The position numbers were made by a program, and so were the translations under genes. Of a stretch of DNA of 64,000 bases, positions 7,887 to 16,228 are shown piece after piece. The notes under the pieces are model-generated. The model was not told the DNA's origin, searched no databases, and worked only from the letters and a program-made list of their open reading frames with translations. Positions within the stretch are counted from its first letter, which is position 1. Every line of letters starts with the position of its first letter. The stretch comes from Pseudomonas lactis (GTDB taxonomy: Bacteria > Pseudomonadota > Gammaproteobacteria > Pseudomonadales > Pseudomonadaceae): the NCBI RefSeq assembly GCF_001439845.1, contig NZ_JYLO01000016.1, positions 79,041-143,040 on the forward strand, in the 5' to 3' direction.

Positions 7887-8912
7887 TCAGTTGAAACCAC
7901 TGGTGGAAATAAAGTCGACATCGGTCTTGGGCTCGGCCCGCATCAGCAACTCGATGACCTGGTTCAAGGTGCGCCCTTCGAACAGGATCGCGTGCAGCCC
8001 GGCGACCAGCGGCATATATACGCCCACTTCCTGGGCCTTGGCCTTCAAGACCTTGAGGGTGTTGACCCCTTCGGCCACTTCGCCCAGACGGGTCACCGCC
8101 TCGTCCAGGCTCAGCCCTTGGCCCAAGGCAAACCCGACCTGATAGTTGCGGCTTTTAGGCGATGAGCAGGTGACGATCAAGTCACCCACGCCCGCCAGGC
8201 CGAGGAAGGTCATGGGGTTGGCCCCCTGGTTCACCGCAAAACGCGTCATTTCGGCCAGAGCCCGGGTGATCAGCATGCTCTTGGTGTTTTCGCCCATGCC
8301 CAGGGCCACGGCCATGCCGGCAATGATCGCGTAGACGTTTTTCAACGCCCCGCCCAATTCGACGCCGAAGCGATCGCCGCTGGCGTAGACCCGGAAGGTA
8401 CGGCCATGCAGCACCGCCTGGACGCGCTCGCACAAGGCTTCGTCTTCACTGGCGACCACGGTGGCGGTCAATGCGTGCTCGGCAACTTCCCGCGCCAGGT
8501 TCGGCCCGGACAGCACGCCAATGCGCGCCTGAGGGGCGATTTCGGTGAGGATTTCACTCATCAACTTGAAGGTGTGGGCCTCGATGCCCTTGGTCAGGCT
8601 GACCAGCAGTTTGCCGGCCAGGCGTTCGGCGTGGGGCGCCAATACCGAGCGCAAGGCGCTGGAAGGCAGCGCGACGAAGCACAGGTCGCAGGCCGTGAGG
8701 GTTTCCAGCAGGTCGGTCACCGGCTCGACGGCAGGATGAATCTTGATACCTTTAAGGTAACGGGGGTTTTCGCGATGCACGCGAATGGCTTCGGCCTGCT
8801 CGGGGTCGCGCATCCACTGGCGCACCGCGTGGCCGTTCTCGGCCAGCAGGTTAGCCACGGCGGTACCAAAACTTCCGCCTCCCAGGACCGCAATAGGGCG
8901 CTGTTCAGTCAT
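7887..8912 (-). CDS. gpsA: Glycerol-3-phosphate dehydrogenase [NAD(P)+]
   Basis: A 341-residue cytoplasmic enzyme that reduces dihydroxyacetone phosphate to sn-glycerol 3-phosphate, the backbone for phospholipids. The Rossmann dinucleotide motif is AVLGGGSFGTAVA near residues 8-20. SLTKGIEAHTFKLMSE and LSGPNLAREVAEH mark the middle of the NAD-binding domain. LGGALKNVYAIIAGMA near 185 holds the catalytic Lys, and ITRALAEMTRFA with GLAGVGDLIVTC follows. The start at 8912 gives the expected family length; in-frame ATGs further upstream have no support. It is the first gene of the gpsA-DUF4389-sixA operon. Confidence 0.96.
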   Translation of the reverse strand: MTEQRPIAVLGGGSFGTAVANLLAENGHAVRQWMRDPEQAEAIRVHRENPRYLKGIKIHPAVEPVTDLLETLTACDLCFVALPSSALRSVLAPHAERLAGKLLVSLTKGIEAHTFKLMSEILTEIAPQARIGVLSGPNLAREVAEHALTATVVASEDEALCERVQAVLHGRTFRVYASGDRFGVELGGALKNVYAIIAGMAVALGMGENTKSMLITRALAEMTRFAVNQGANPMTFLGLAGVGDLIVTCSSPKSRNYQVGFALGQGLSLDEAVTRLGEVAEGVNTLKVLKAKAQEVGVYMPLVAGLHAILFEGRTLNQVIELLMRAEPKTDVDFISTSGFN

Positions 8913-9107
8913 ATGCAATCCGTTAATCCATACCAGTGGCGATGGCGGCATTATACGGGGCGCCCGGCTTGCGGCCAGCCCCCGTATCAATTCGCGGGGT
9001 TGTCGGAAAATGCCATGGAGGTGCGAAGTAATTGCAAGTCCTACGACTGGCAAATAGCCGCGCCTCGGTTAACATGGGCGGCTATCCGCAATTAACAAGG
9101 CCGTGCC

Positions 9108-11228
9108 GTGTATCTAGGCCCCCCTCCTCGCTCATCACTGTTATTGATGCTGGCGTGCGCTACCTGCGCGCAAGCCGACGATCTATTCCTCGACAGCCAG
9201 CCGCTGCCGCAGGTCTTGACCGCCACGCGCCTCAAGCAATCGGCCGCCGCCGTGCCCGGCAGCATGACGGTGATCGACAGTGAGCTGATCAAGGCCAGCG
9301 GCGCCCGGGACATTTCGGAACTGCTGCGGCTGGTCCCGGGGATGATGGTCGGCTACACCAGCGGTAACCAGGCCTCAGTGAATTACCACGGCACCAGCGC
9401 CAGCGATGCACGGCGCATGCAGGTGCTGATCGATGGGCGCTCGGTCTACCGCGCCGGCCTGGCCACGGTGGATTGGAGCGATATCCCGGTGGCCATGGAG
9501 GATATCGAGCGCATCGAGGTGTTTCGCGGCCCCAACACGGTCAGCTACGGTGCCAATGCGCTGATGGCGGTGGTGAATATCCTCACCCGCTCGCCGGCCA
9601 ACAGCCACGGCTCGCGGGTAAAGGTCATCCGTGGCGAGCGTGGCATCAATGACTTCTATGCCAGCCAGGGTGTGGGCTGGGAGACCGGCGATTTGCGCTT
9701 GTCCCTGTCCGGGCAACAGGACGATGGTTTTGACAGCGACGCGGCCGGCGCCGACCGCCGTGACGGGCGTCGTCTCAACCGTTTCAGCCTGGCGGTGAGC
9801 CAGACCTTGAACGCGCAACAAAGCCTCGACTGGCAACTGAACGTCAAGGAAGGCACCAACCAACGCCCATACACCTACACCCCAGTGTTTGCCGGGATTA
9901 CCGAAGGCGGCAGCAATTCCGACGTCACCGCCAAAGACTACGCGGGCTCCCTGCGCTGGAACTTTGACTTCAACCCCGATCACAGCCTGTATATCCAGGG
10001 CTCGGCACAGCAATGGGACCGCAAGCAAATCTGGAAAGCCTGTGACGCCAAGGTCTCGTTCAGCCCTGAATTGACCCAGCTATGGCAGCTCAACCCCAAC
10101 TATGCCGAATTGCTGGCGCGGCACATGGACACTTACAGCCAAGGCTCCGCCCCACCAGGTAACGCCGCCGAACAGGCCTTGGCCAACCAGGTGCTGGACC
10201 AGTGGCGCAACGGCGCCAACCAGAGCGTATGCGGCGATATCGACCAGAGCACCCGTGAAAGCCGCTACGACCTGGAGATCCAGGACACGCTCAGCCTCTC
10301 CGACAGCCTGCGCCTGGTCAGCGGCGTGAATTACCGCTACGACCGCGCCGATTCCGAGACCTACTTCAATGGCACCCTGGACGACACCACCTGGCGCCTG
10401 TTCGGGCACTTGGAATGGCGCGCCAGCGAGCACTGGCTGCTACAAGGTGGCGCCATGTACGAAGACACCCACCTGAGCGGCAACTCGCTGACCCCACGTG
10501 TGGCGGTCAATTACCTGATCAACCCCCGCCACGGCTTGCGCGCGGTTTACTCCGAGGCGATCCGCTCGCCGGACATGTTCGAGAACAACGTCAACTGGAG
10601 CTACCGTGTCACCAATCTCAGCTCCCCGACCTACGGGCAAAACGCCGGGCAATATTTTGTCGTGACGCGCGGCCCCGGCAACCTCGACAAAGAGTTGATG
10701 CGCTCACGCGAGCTGGGCTACAACGGCTTCTTTGCCGAGCTGGGGCTGAATGTCGACGTGAAGCTGTTCTATGACGAAATCACCGACATGATCAGCTCGC
10801 CGCTGCGCAACAACCAATACATCGCCAGCAACGCCAACAGTGCGCGCTTTAGCGGTGCCGAGTCGCAGTTCGACTGGCGTGTGAGTAACGCCGACCGCCT
10901 GCGCCTGACCTATGCTTATGTAGACGCCACCTCCAGCAACCCGCGGGACAAAGCGCAAACCGCGCGTAACAGCGGCTCGGCCGGTTGGCTGCGTGAATGG
11001 GGCCAGGGTTGGTCCAGCGCCTTGTTCTACTATGGCGACGACGCACTCAACCAGTATCGCTTCCAGCGGGTCGACCTGCGGGTGGCCAAGCGCATTGCCG
11101 TAGGCAAAACCAATGTGGAGCTGGCGGGCATGTTGCAACAACGCCTGGATAACCAGCCCACCACCTGGGCCGACAACAACTACGACCATCGCCACGTTCT
11201 CTACTTCAGCGCCGAGCTGGACTTCTGA
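9108..11228 (+). CDS. TonB-dependent outer-membrane receptor
   Basis: A 706-residue outer-membrane receptor using a GTG start. A short signal peptide (SSLLLMLACATCAQA) is followed by a TonB-box-like stretch, LPQVLTATR. The plug domain spans about residues 45-155 and includes GARDISELLRLVPGMMV, VLIDGRSVY and the family motif IERIEVFRGPNTVSYGANA. The remainder is a beta-barrel that ends in the terminal Phe (AELDF) expected for Bam-dependent insertion. It resembles the colicin I receptor/BtuB/FepA superfamily, but the ligand is unknown. One base separates it from the periplasmic protein gene downstream, which in turn overlaps a hybrid kinase, so uptake may be tied to signalling. Confidence 0.92.
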   Translation: MYLGPPPRSSLLLMLACATCAQADDLFLDSQPLPQVLTATRLKQSAAAVPGSMTVIDSELIKASGARDISELLRLVPGMMVGYTSGNQASVNYHGTSASDARRMQVLIDGRSVYRAGLATVDWSDIPVAMEDIERIEVFRGPNTVSYGANALMAVVNILTRSPANSHGSRVKVIRGERGINDFYASQGVGWETGDLRLSLSGQQDDGFDSDAAGADRRDGRRLNRFSLAVSQTLNAQQSLDWQLNVKEGTNQRPYTYTPVFAGITEGGSNSDVTAKDYAGSLRWNFDFNPDHSLYIQGSAQQWDRKQIWKACDAKVSFSPELTQLWQLNPNYAELLARHMDTYSQGSAPPGNAAEQALANQVLDQWRNGANQSVCGDIDQSTRESRYDLEIQDTLSLSDSLRLVSGVNYRYDRADSETYFNGTLDDTTWRLFGHLEWRASEHWLLQGGAMYEDTHLSGNSLTPRVAVNYLINPRHGLRAVYSEAIRSPDMFENNVNWSYRVTNLSSPTYGQNAGQYFVVTRGPGNLDKELMRSRELGYNGFFAELGLNVDVKLFYDEITDMISSPLRNNQYIASNANSARFSGAESQFDWRVSNADRLRLTYAYVDATSSNPRDKAQTARNSGSAGWLREWGQGWSSALFYYGDDALNQYRFQRVDLRVAKRIAVGKTNVELAGMLQQRLDNQPTTWADNNYDHRHVLYFSAELDF

Positions 11229-11229
11229 C

Positions 11230-12159
11230 ATGGCCGATCAGTCACGGATGACCCTCTTCTTGGTTTCACGGTTGTGGCGCCGCGGCCTGCTGCTCGCGTG
11301 CCTGTTGCTGGCGGTGCCGGCGTGGAGCGCCAACATCCTGCTGACGGCCGCCGAAGACAGCGCCGGCGTGCGCGCCTTTACCCAGGCTCTTGCCCAGCAG
11401 CGTCCCGACGACCAGGTCAGCTTCACCCCCCTCAACGAGTTGCCAGCGCCCAGGGACGTGCCCGCCAGCACCCGCTTGATCCTCCTTGACCTGCCCGGCC
11501 TCGACTGGCGCTTGCAGGACACCCAGGGGCCGCCCACCCTGGTATTGCGCATCAGCCGCCTCCAGGCCCGGCAACGCCTGGGCAATACGCACCCGGCGAA
11601 AATCAGCCTGTTGTGGAGCGACCCGCCCCTGGAACGTCAGTTGCGCCTGATCGCCCATATCCTGCCCCAGGCCCAGCGCGTTGGCGTGCTTTACGATGCG
11701 GGCAGTGAGTTCCTGCTGCGCGAACTGATTCAGTCCGCCAAGCCCATCGGCCTGCAAATCGTGCCCCAGCTCTGGGACAACACCAGTGACAGCCGCCCGC
11801 TGCAAAACCTGTTCAAGAACAGCGACGTGTTACTGGGCCTGGACGACCCGAACCTGTACAACCCCAAGACTGTAAAAAACCTGTTGCTGAGCAGTTACGC
11901 CCAACAACTGCCGTTGGTGGGGCCCAATGCCGGGTTTGTGCGGGCCGGCAGCCTGGCCAGCACCTACAGCGATCAGGCCGACTGGCTCGCCGTGCTGGGC
12001 CACCTGCTGGACCAGCCGCCGGCCAATTGGCCGCACACGCTCTACCCGCAACACTTCAAAGTCGTAGGCAACCCGCAAGTGGCGCGCTCACTGGGCATCG
12101 AACAGGTCGATGAAGTCGCCGTTGCCGCCCGCTTGGCCGAAGGAGAACAACGTCCATGA
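11230..12159 (+). CDS. Periplasmic ABC-type substrate-binding-like protein
   Basis: A 309-residue protein with a signal peptide (RRGLLLACLLLAVPAWSA, cleavage near residue 34). The mature part shows the two-lobed layout of the ABC_sub_bind (PF04392) type. LIAHILPQAQRVGVLYDAGS is the usual start of the ligand-binding lobe, and the segments VLLGLDDPNLYN and LPLVGPNAGFVRAGSLASTY follow. No ABC permease or ATPase gene is nearby. The ATG at 11230 follows the receptor stop by one base, and the gene's TGA overlaps the kinase start as ATGA. The likely role, by inference, is a periplasmic ligand sensor passing information to the kinase rather than an import component. Confidence 0.82.
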   Translation: MADQSRMTLFLVSRLWRRGLLLACLLLAVPAWSANILLTAAEDSAGVRAFTQALAQQRPDDQVSFTPLNELPAPRDVPASTRLILLDLPGLDWRLQDTQGPPTLVLRISRLQARQRLGNTHPAKISLLWSDPPLERQLRLIAHILPQAQRVGVLYDAGSEFLLRELIQSAKPIGLQIVPQLWDNTSDSRPLQNLFKNSDVLLGLDDPNLYNPKTVKNLLLSSYAQQLPLVGPNAGFVRAGSLASTYSDQADWLAVLGHLLDQPPANWPHTLYPQHFKVVGNPQVARSLGIEQVDEVAVAARLAEGEQRP

Positions 12160-14057
12160 CCTTGCGTCGTCGTTGGGATATCAACACCCGCACCCAGCTC
12201 ATCACCCTGGGCCCCGCGCTGCTGTTGACCCTGCTGCTCATCACCTTCTTCACCTTTGTGCGCATCCAGGATTTGCGCCAGGAACTGGACCACACCGGTC
12301 AATTGATCGCCAACCAGCTGGCGCCCGCCACTGAGTACGGCGTGATTTCCGGCAACAACGACGTGCTTGAATCCCTGCTGCGTGCAACCCTGGCCACGCC
12401 CCATGTACGCTTCCTCGAGATCCAGGACAGCGCCGAGAACATCCTGGTGTACGTGGAGCAGCCGTCCGAGCGACATGATCGCTCGCTGTCAGTGAAAGTG
12501 TTCCAGGCACCGATCCGCCTGCAACACATCCAGCTCAACAATGACTTTTTCCAGGACAACCTCAACGAACCCAAGGCCCCCCGCGCGGACTACCTGGGGC
12601 GGGTGATCGTGGGCATGTCCAATGATGCGTTCAGCCAGCGCCAGCAGGAGATCCTGTTCAAGGCCGGGATCCTGGCGTTGTTCGCCCTGCTGTTTACCTT
12701 CCTGCTGGCGCGGCGCTTGTCGGCGAGCCTGTCAAAGCCGATCAGCGCCATGGGGCATGCGGTCAAGGCCATCCAGCAAGGCGATTACAAGACGCCACTG
12801 CCCATCGTCGATGACTCGGAACTGGGCGACCTCTCGCGGCATATCAACAACCTGGCCGAGGGTCTTCAACAGGCCAGTCGCGAACAGCAACAAGCCATGG
12901 CCCAGTTGATCCAGACCCGTGAAGAAGCCGAACGGGCGAACAATGCCAAGTCGGATTTCCTGGCGATGATGAGCCATGAACTGCGCACGCCCATGAATGG
13001 CGTGCTGGGCATGCTGCAACTGCTGGAAACCACCGAGATGACCGAGGAGCAGACCGAGTATGCGGCGCTGGCTTCGGAGTCTACCGAGCACTTGCTCAAG
13101 GTGATCAATGACATCCTCGACTTCTCACGCATTGAACGCGCCGCACTGGAACTGGAACATATTCCGTTCAACCTCGCCGACCTTATCAACAGCTGCGCCC
13201 AGGCGTTCCAGCACAGTGCCCAGCAGCGCGGGCTGAGCCTGGAGTTGCCCATCCCCATGGGCCTGGAAGCCCTGCGGGTGCGCGGCGACCCGACACGGAT
13301 CCGCCAGATCCTGGTGAACCTGATCGGCAACGCACTGAAATTTACCGAACGAGGCAGCGTGACCGTCGAGCCCCACTGGCAAACCCTGGACCATGAGTTG
13401 GTGTGGTTCACCTGCACCGTGCGCGACAGCGGCATTGGCATTTCCGCTGAACGCCTGGAATTGATGTTCGATGCATTCCAGCAAGCCGACAGTTCGATTT
13501 CCAGGCGTTACGGTGGAACAGGCCTGGGCCTGCCGATTGCGCGCACCCTGGCCGAGCGCATGGGAGGTACCTTGCGCGCCCAGAGCGAAGAGGATCGAGG
13601 CTCGGTGTTCACCCTGGAAATTCCGCTGGCCATCGACCAGCAGCATGTGCCGGTGGCCGCTCCTGACGCACTCGGCAAAGCCAGCGCCGGCGACGGGCGC
13701 CACGTGCTGCTGGTGGAAGACAACCCGGTCAACCGCACCGTGGTCGAAGCGATGCTGCGCAGCCTGGGCTATGAAGTCAGCCTGGCCACGGACGGTGCCG
13801 AGGCGATCCGCAGCGCCGAGAGCCTGATTTTCACCGCCATCCTGATGGATTGCCGCCTGCCCTTGATCGATGGCTACGAAGCCACGCGGCAGATTCGCCA
13901 GTTGCCCGGCTGCGCCGATCTACCGATCATCGCCCTGACGGCCAACGCCTTGCAGGGCGACCGCGAAGCGTGCCTGGCAGCCGGAATGAACGATTACCTG
14001 GCCAAGCCGTTCAAACGCACGGATTTGCAGCAAATCCTACAGCGTTGGGTGCAGTAG
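12156..14057 (+). CDS. Hybrid sensor histidine kinase/response regulator (PA1611-like)
   Basis: A 633-residue inner-membrane hybrid kinase. TM1 is at about residues 17-36, then comes a periplasmic domain, TM2 at about 166-188 and a HAMP linker. The HisKA domain has SHELRTP with phospho-accepting His274. HATPase_c shows NLIGNALKFTERG, DSGIGIS and GGTGLGL. A C-terminal receiver has phospho-accepting Asp565 (ILMDCRLP) and a KPF Lys near the end. No Hpt domain is present, so a separate Hpt protein is required. It is directly upstream of fabA, which from memory is also the position of PA1611 in P. aeruginosa, a kinase that acts through RetS/GacS and HptB. Orthology is inferred from position and layout. 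Confidence 0.9.
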   Translation: MTLRRRWDINTRTQLITLGPALLLTLLLITFFTFVRIQDLRQELDHTGQLIANQLAPATEYGVISGNNDVLESLLRATLATPHVRFLEIQDSAENILVYVEQPSERHDRSLSVKVFQAPIRLQHIQLNNDFFQDNLNEPKAPRADYLGRVIVGMSNDAFSQRQQEILFKAGILALFALLFTFLLARRLSASLSKPISAMGHAVKAIQQGDYKTPLPIVDDSELGDLSRHINNLAEGLQQASREQQQAMAQLIQTREEAERANNAKSDFLAMMSHELRTPMNGVLGMLQLLETTEMTEEQTEYAALASESTEHLLKVINDILDFSRIERAALELEHIPFNLADLINSCAQAFQHSAQQRGLSLELPIPMGLEALRVRGDPTRIRQILVNLIGNALKFTERGSVTVEPHWQTLDHELVWFTCTVRDSGIGISAERLELMFDAFQQADSSISRRYGGTGLGLPIARTLAERMGGTLRAQSEEDRGSVFTLEIPLAIDQQHVPVAAPDALGKASAGDGRHVLLVEDNPVNRTVVEAMLRSLGYEVSLATDGAEAIRSAESLIFTAILMDCRLPLIDGYEATRQIRQLPGCADLPIIALTANALQGDREACLAAGMNDYLAKPFKRTDLQQILQRWVQ

Positions 14058-14121
14058 CGCCGCGCCATCAGCCAACTGCGACTGGCGTGAAAGACGAAAG
14101 TGCGGCAGTCTTAGGCACCCG

Positions 14122-14155
14122 AACGGGCCGATAAACAGGCCCGGTTTAAAATTTC
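14122..14155 (+). terminator. Probable terminator after hybrid kinase gene
   Basis: The inverted repeat CGGGCC...GGCCCG with an eight-base loop is followed by GTTTAAAATTT. The T-tract is interrupted, so termination strength is uncertain. It separates the kinase unit from fabA. Confidence 0.55.
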
Positions 14156-14157
14156 AG

Positions 14158-14171
14158 TGAACAAGTGTACA
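14158..14171. promoter_or_regulatory. Candidate DesT-type operator upstream of fabA
   Basis: TGAACAAGTGTACA is an inverted repeat with one mismatch, placed 135 bases before fabA in the only noncoding gap of the locus. In P. aeruginosa, fabAB is repressed by DesT through a palindromic site upstream of fabA. I recall that site as similar in form (GTGAAC...TGT) but cannot confirm an exact match. No desT gene is in the window. Confidence 0.4.
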
Positions 14172-14306
14172 TTCAGTGCCTTGCCGCTGTGACTTTCACT
14201 ACAACGCAATAGTCTATGTGTAGGCTGCCGCTATGAGGCATGAACGCTTCATTCGGTTCGGGAAGATTTGCCCTACCCTGCCGCATGGGATTATTGAGGA
14301 GCTCGC

Positions 14307-14822
14307 ATGACCAAACAAAACGCCTTTACTCGGGAAGACCTGCTGCGCTGCAGTCGCGGTGAGCTGTTCGGCCCAGGTAACGCGCAACTGCCCGCCCCGA
14401 ACATGCTGATGGTGGATCGCATCACCCATATCAGCGAAGAGGGTGGCAAGTACGGCAAAGGTGAATTGGTCGCCGAGCTGGATATCACCCCTGACCTGTG
14501 GTTCTTCGCGTGCCACTTCGAAGGCGACCCTGTGATGCCAGGCTGCCTGGGTCTTGACGCCATGTGGCAGTTGGTCGGTTTCTACCTGGGTTGGCAAGGC
14601 CTGCCGGGCCGCGGTCGCGCCCTGGGTTCGGGCGAAGTGAAGTTCTTTGGCCAGGTACTGCCGAGCGCCAAGAAAGTCACCTATAACATTCAAATCAAGC
14701 GCGTCCTCAAGGGCAAGCTGAACCTGGCCATCGCCGACGGTTCGGTGACTGTCGACGGTCGCGAGATCTATACTGCCGAAGGCCTTCGGGTCGGCGTATT
14801 CACTTCCACTGACAACTTTTAA
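14307..14822 (+). CDS. fabA: 3-hydroxydecanoyl-ACP dehydratase/isomerase FabA
   Basis: A 171-residue hotdog enzyme. It dehydrates 3-hydroxydecanoyl-ACP and isomerises trans-2- to cis-3-decenoyl-ACP, the branch point for unsaturated fatty acids. The active-site His70 (FFACHFEGDP) and Asp84 (GCLGLDAMWQ) are both in the positions known from E. coli FabA. The length is exactly that expected. GAGGAG lies seven bases before the ATG. It is followed after 11 bases by fabB, the normal fabAB operon, and is preceded by a candidate fatty-acid-responsive operator. Confidence 0.97.
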   Translation: MTKQNAFTREDLLRCSRGELFGPGNAQLPAPNMLMVDRITHISEEGGKYGKGELVAELDITPDLWFFACHFEGDPVMPGCLGLDAMWQLVGFYLGWQGLPGRGRALGSGEVKFFGQVLPSAKKVTYNIQIKRVLKGKLNLAIADGSVTVDGREIYTAEGLRVGVFTSTDNF

Positions 14823-14833
14823 GGGTTATCCGC

Positions 14834-16054
14834 ATGCGCCGCGTCGTTATCACTGGTCTGGGCATCGTTTCTTGCCTGGGCAATGACAAAGAGACCGTCA
14901 CCGCTAACCTGCGTGCAAGTCGCCCTGGCATCCGCTTCAACCCGGAATATGCCGAAATGGGTCTGCGTAGCCAGGTTTCCGGCTCCATTGACCTGCCCCT
15001 CGAAGAACTGATCGATCGCAAGATCTATCGCTTCGTCGGCCATGCTGCCGCCTACGCCTACCTGGCCATGAAAGACGCGATCGCCGACTCCGGCCTGAGC
15101 GAAGACCAGGTTTCGAACGTACGCACCGGCCTGATCGCCGGCTCCGGCGGCGCATCGACCCTCAACCAGATGGAAGCGCTGGACATCCTGCGCGAAAAAG
15201 GCGTGAAGCGCGTCGGCCCGTACCGTGTCACGCGGACCATGGGCAGCACCGTTTCCGCCTGCCTGGCCACGCCCTTCCAGATCAAGGGCGTGAACTACTC
15301 GATCTCCTCCGCGTGCGCCACCAGCGCCCACTGCATCGGGACTGCCGTTGAGCAGATCCAACTGGGCAAGCAGGACATCGTATTCGCCGGCGGCGGTGAA
15401 GAAGAGCATTGGAGCCAGTCGTTCCTGTTCGACGCCATGGGTGCATTGTCCACCCAGTACAACGAAACCCCAGAAAAAGCTTCCCGCGCTTACGACGCCA
15501 AGCGTGACGGTTTCGTCATCGCCGGCGGTGGCGGCATGGTGGTGGTCGAGGAGCTGGAACACGCCCTGGCCCGTGGCGCCAAGATCTACGCGGAAATCGT
15601 TGGCTACGGCGCGACGTCCGACGGCTACGACATGGTTGCGCCAAGCGGTGAAGGCGCCATCCGCTGCATGCAGATGGCAATGTCCACCGTCGACACCCCA
15701 ATCGACTACCTCAACACCCACGGCACCTCGACCCCGGTCGGCGATGCCAAGGAAATGGAAGGCGTGCGCGCGGTATTCGGCGACAAGGCTCCGAAGATCA
15801 GCTCCACCAAGAGCCTGTCGGGTCACTCCCTGGGCGCCGCTGGCGTTCACGAAGCGATCTACTGCCTGCTGATGATGGAAGGCAACTTCATGGCCGGCTC
15901 GGCCAACATCGACGAAATTGATCCGGTTGTGGCCGATATGCCGATCCTGACCAAGACCGTTGAAAACGCCAAGATCGACACCGTGATGAGCAACAGCTTT
16001 GGCTTCGGTGGCACCAATGCCACCCTGGTACTGAAGCGCTGGCAGGGCAAGTAA
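14834..16054 (+). CDS. fabB: 3-oxoacyl-ACP synthase I FabB
   Basis: A 406-residue beta-ketoacyl-ACP synthase that extends cis-3-decenoyl-ACP and so works directly after FabA. The Cys-His-His triad is visible: Cys161 in SISSACATSAH, His296 in NTHGTSTPVGD and His331 in KSLSGHSLGAAG. The C-terminal NSFGFGGTNATLVLK is the conserved glycine-rich end of KAS enzymes. The length and the pairing with fabA 11 bases upstream separate it from FabF. A strong rho-independent terminator follows 25 bases after the stop. Confidence 0.97.
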   Translation: MRRVVITGLGIVSCLGNDKETVTANLRASRPGIRFNPEYAEMGLRSQVSGSIDLPLEELIDRKIYRFVGHAAAYAYLAMKDAIADSGLSEDQVSNVRTGLIAGSGGASTLNQMEALDILREKGVKRVGPYRVTRTMGSTVSACLATPFQIKGVNYSISSACATSAHCIGTAVEQIQLGKQDIVFAGGGEEEHWSQSFLFDAMGALSTQYNETPEKASRAYDAKRDGFVIAGGGGMVVVEELEHALARGAKIYAEIVGYGATSDGYDMVAPSGEGAIRCMQMAMSTVDTPIDYLNTHGTSTPVGDAKEMEGVRAVFGDKAPKISSTKSLSGHSLGAAGVHEAIYCLLMMEGNFMAGSANIDEIDPVVADMPILTKTVENAKIDTVMSNSFGFGGTNATLVLKRWQGK

Positions 16055-16078
16055 GCCCCGCAGGTTGATCACATGAAA

Positions 16079-16107
16079 AAGCCCCGACTGGTTCGGGGCT
16101 TTTTTTG
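16079..16107 (+). terminator. Rho-independent terminator after fabB
   Basis: The hairpin GCCCCGA-CTGG-TTCGGGGC is followed by seven T residues. Confidence 0.92.
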
Positions 16108-16135
16108 TGCTTTGATTTGAAACCGCGTCGCCTTC

Positions 16136-16205
16136 ATCGCAGGCAAGCCAGCTCCCACCTTTGAATTGTGAATACAGTCAAATGTGGGAGCTGGCTTGCC
16201 TGCGA
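16136..16205. repeat. REP pair (outward-facing arrangement)
   Basis: ATCGCAGGCAAGCCAGCTCC and the inverse unit GGAGCTGGCTTGCCTGCGA are separated by about 24 bases. They lie between the fabB terminator and the chemoreceptor gene end. Confidence 0.88.
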
Positions 16206-16228
16206 ATGGGCCAACCCGGTTCCCCGCC

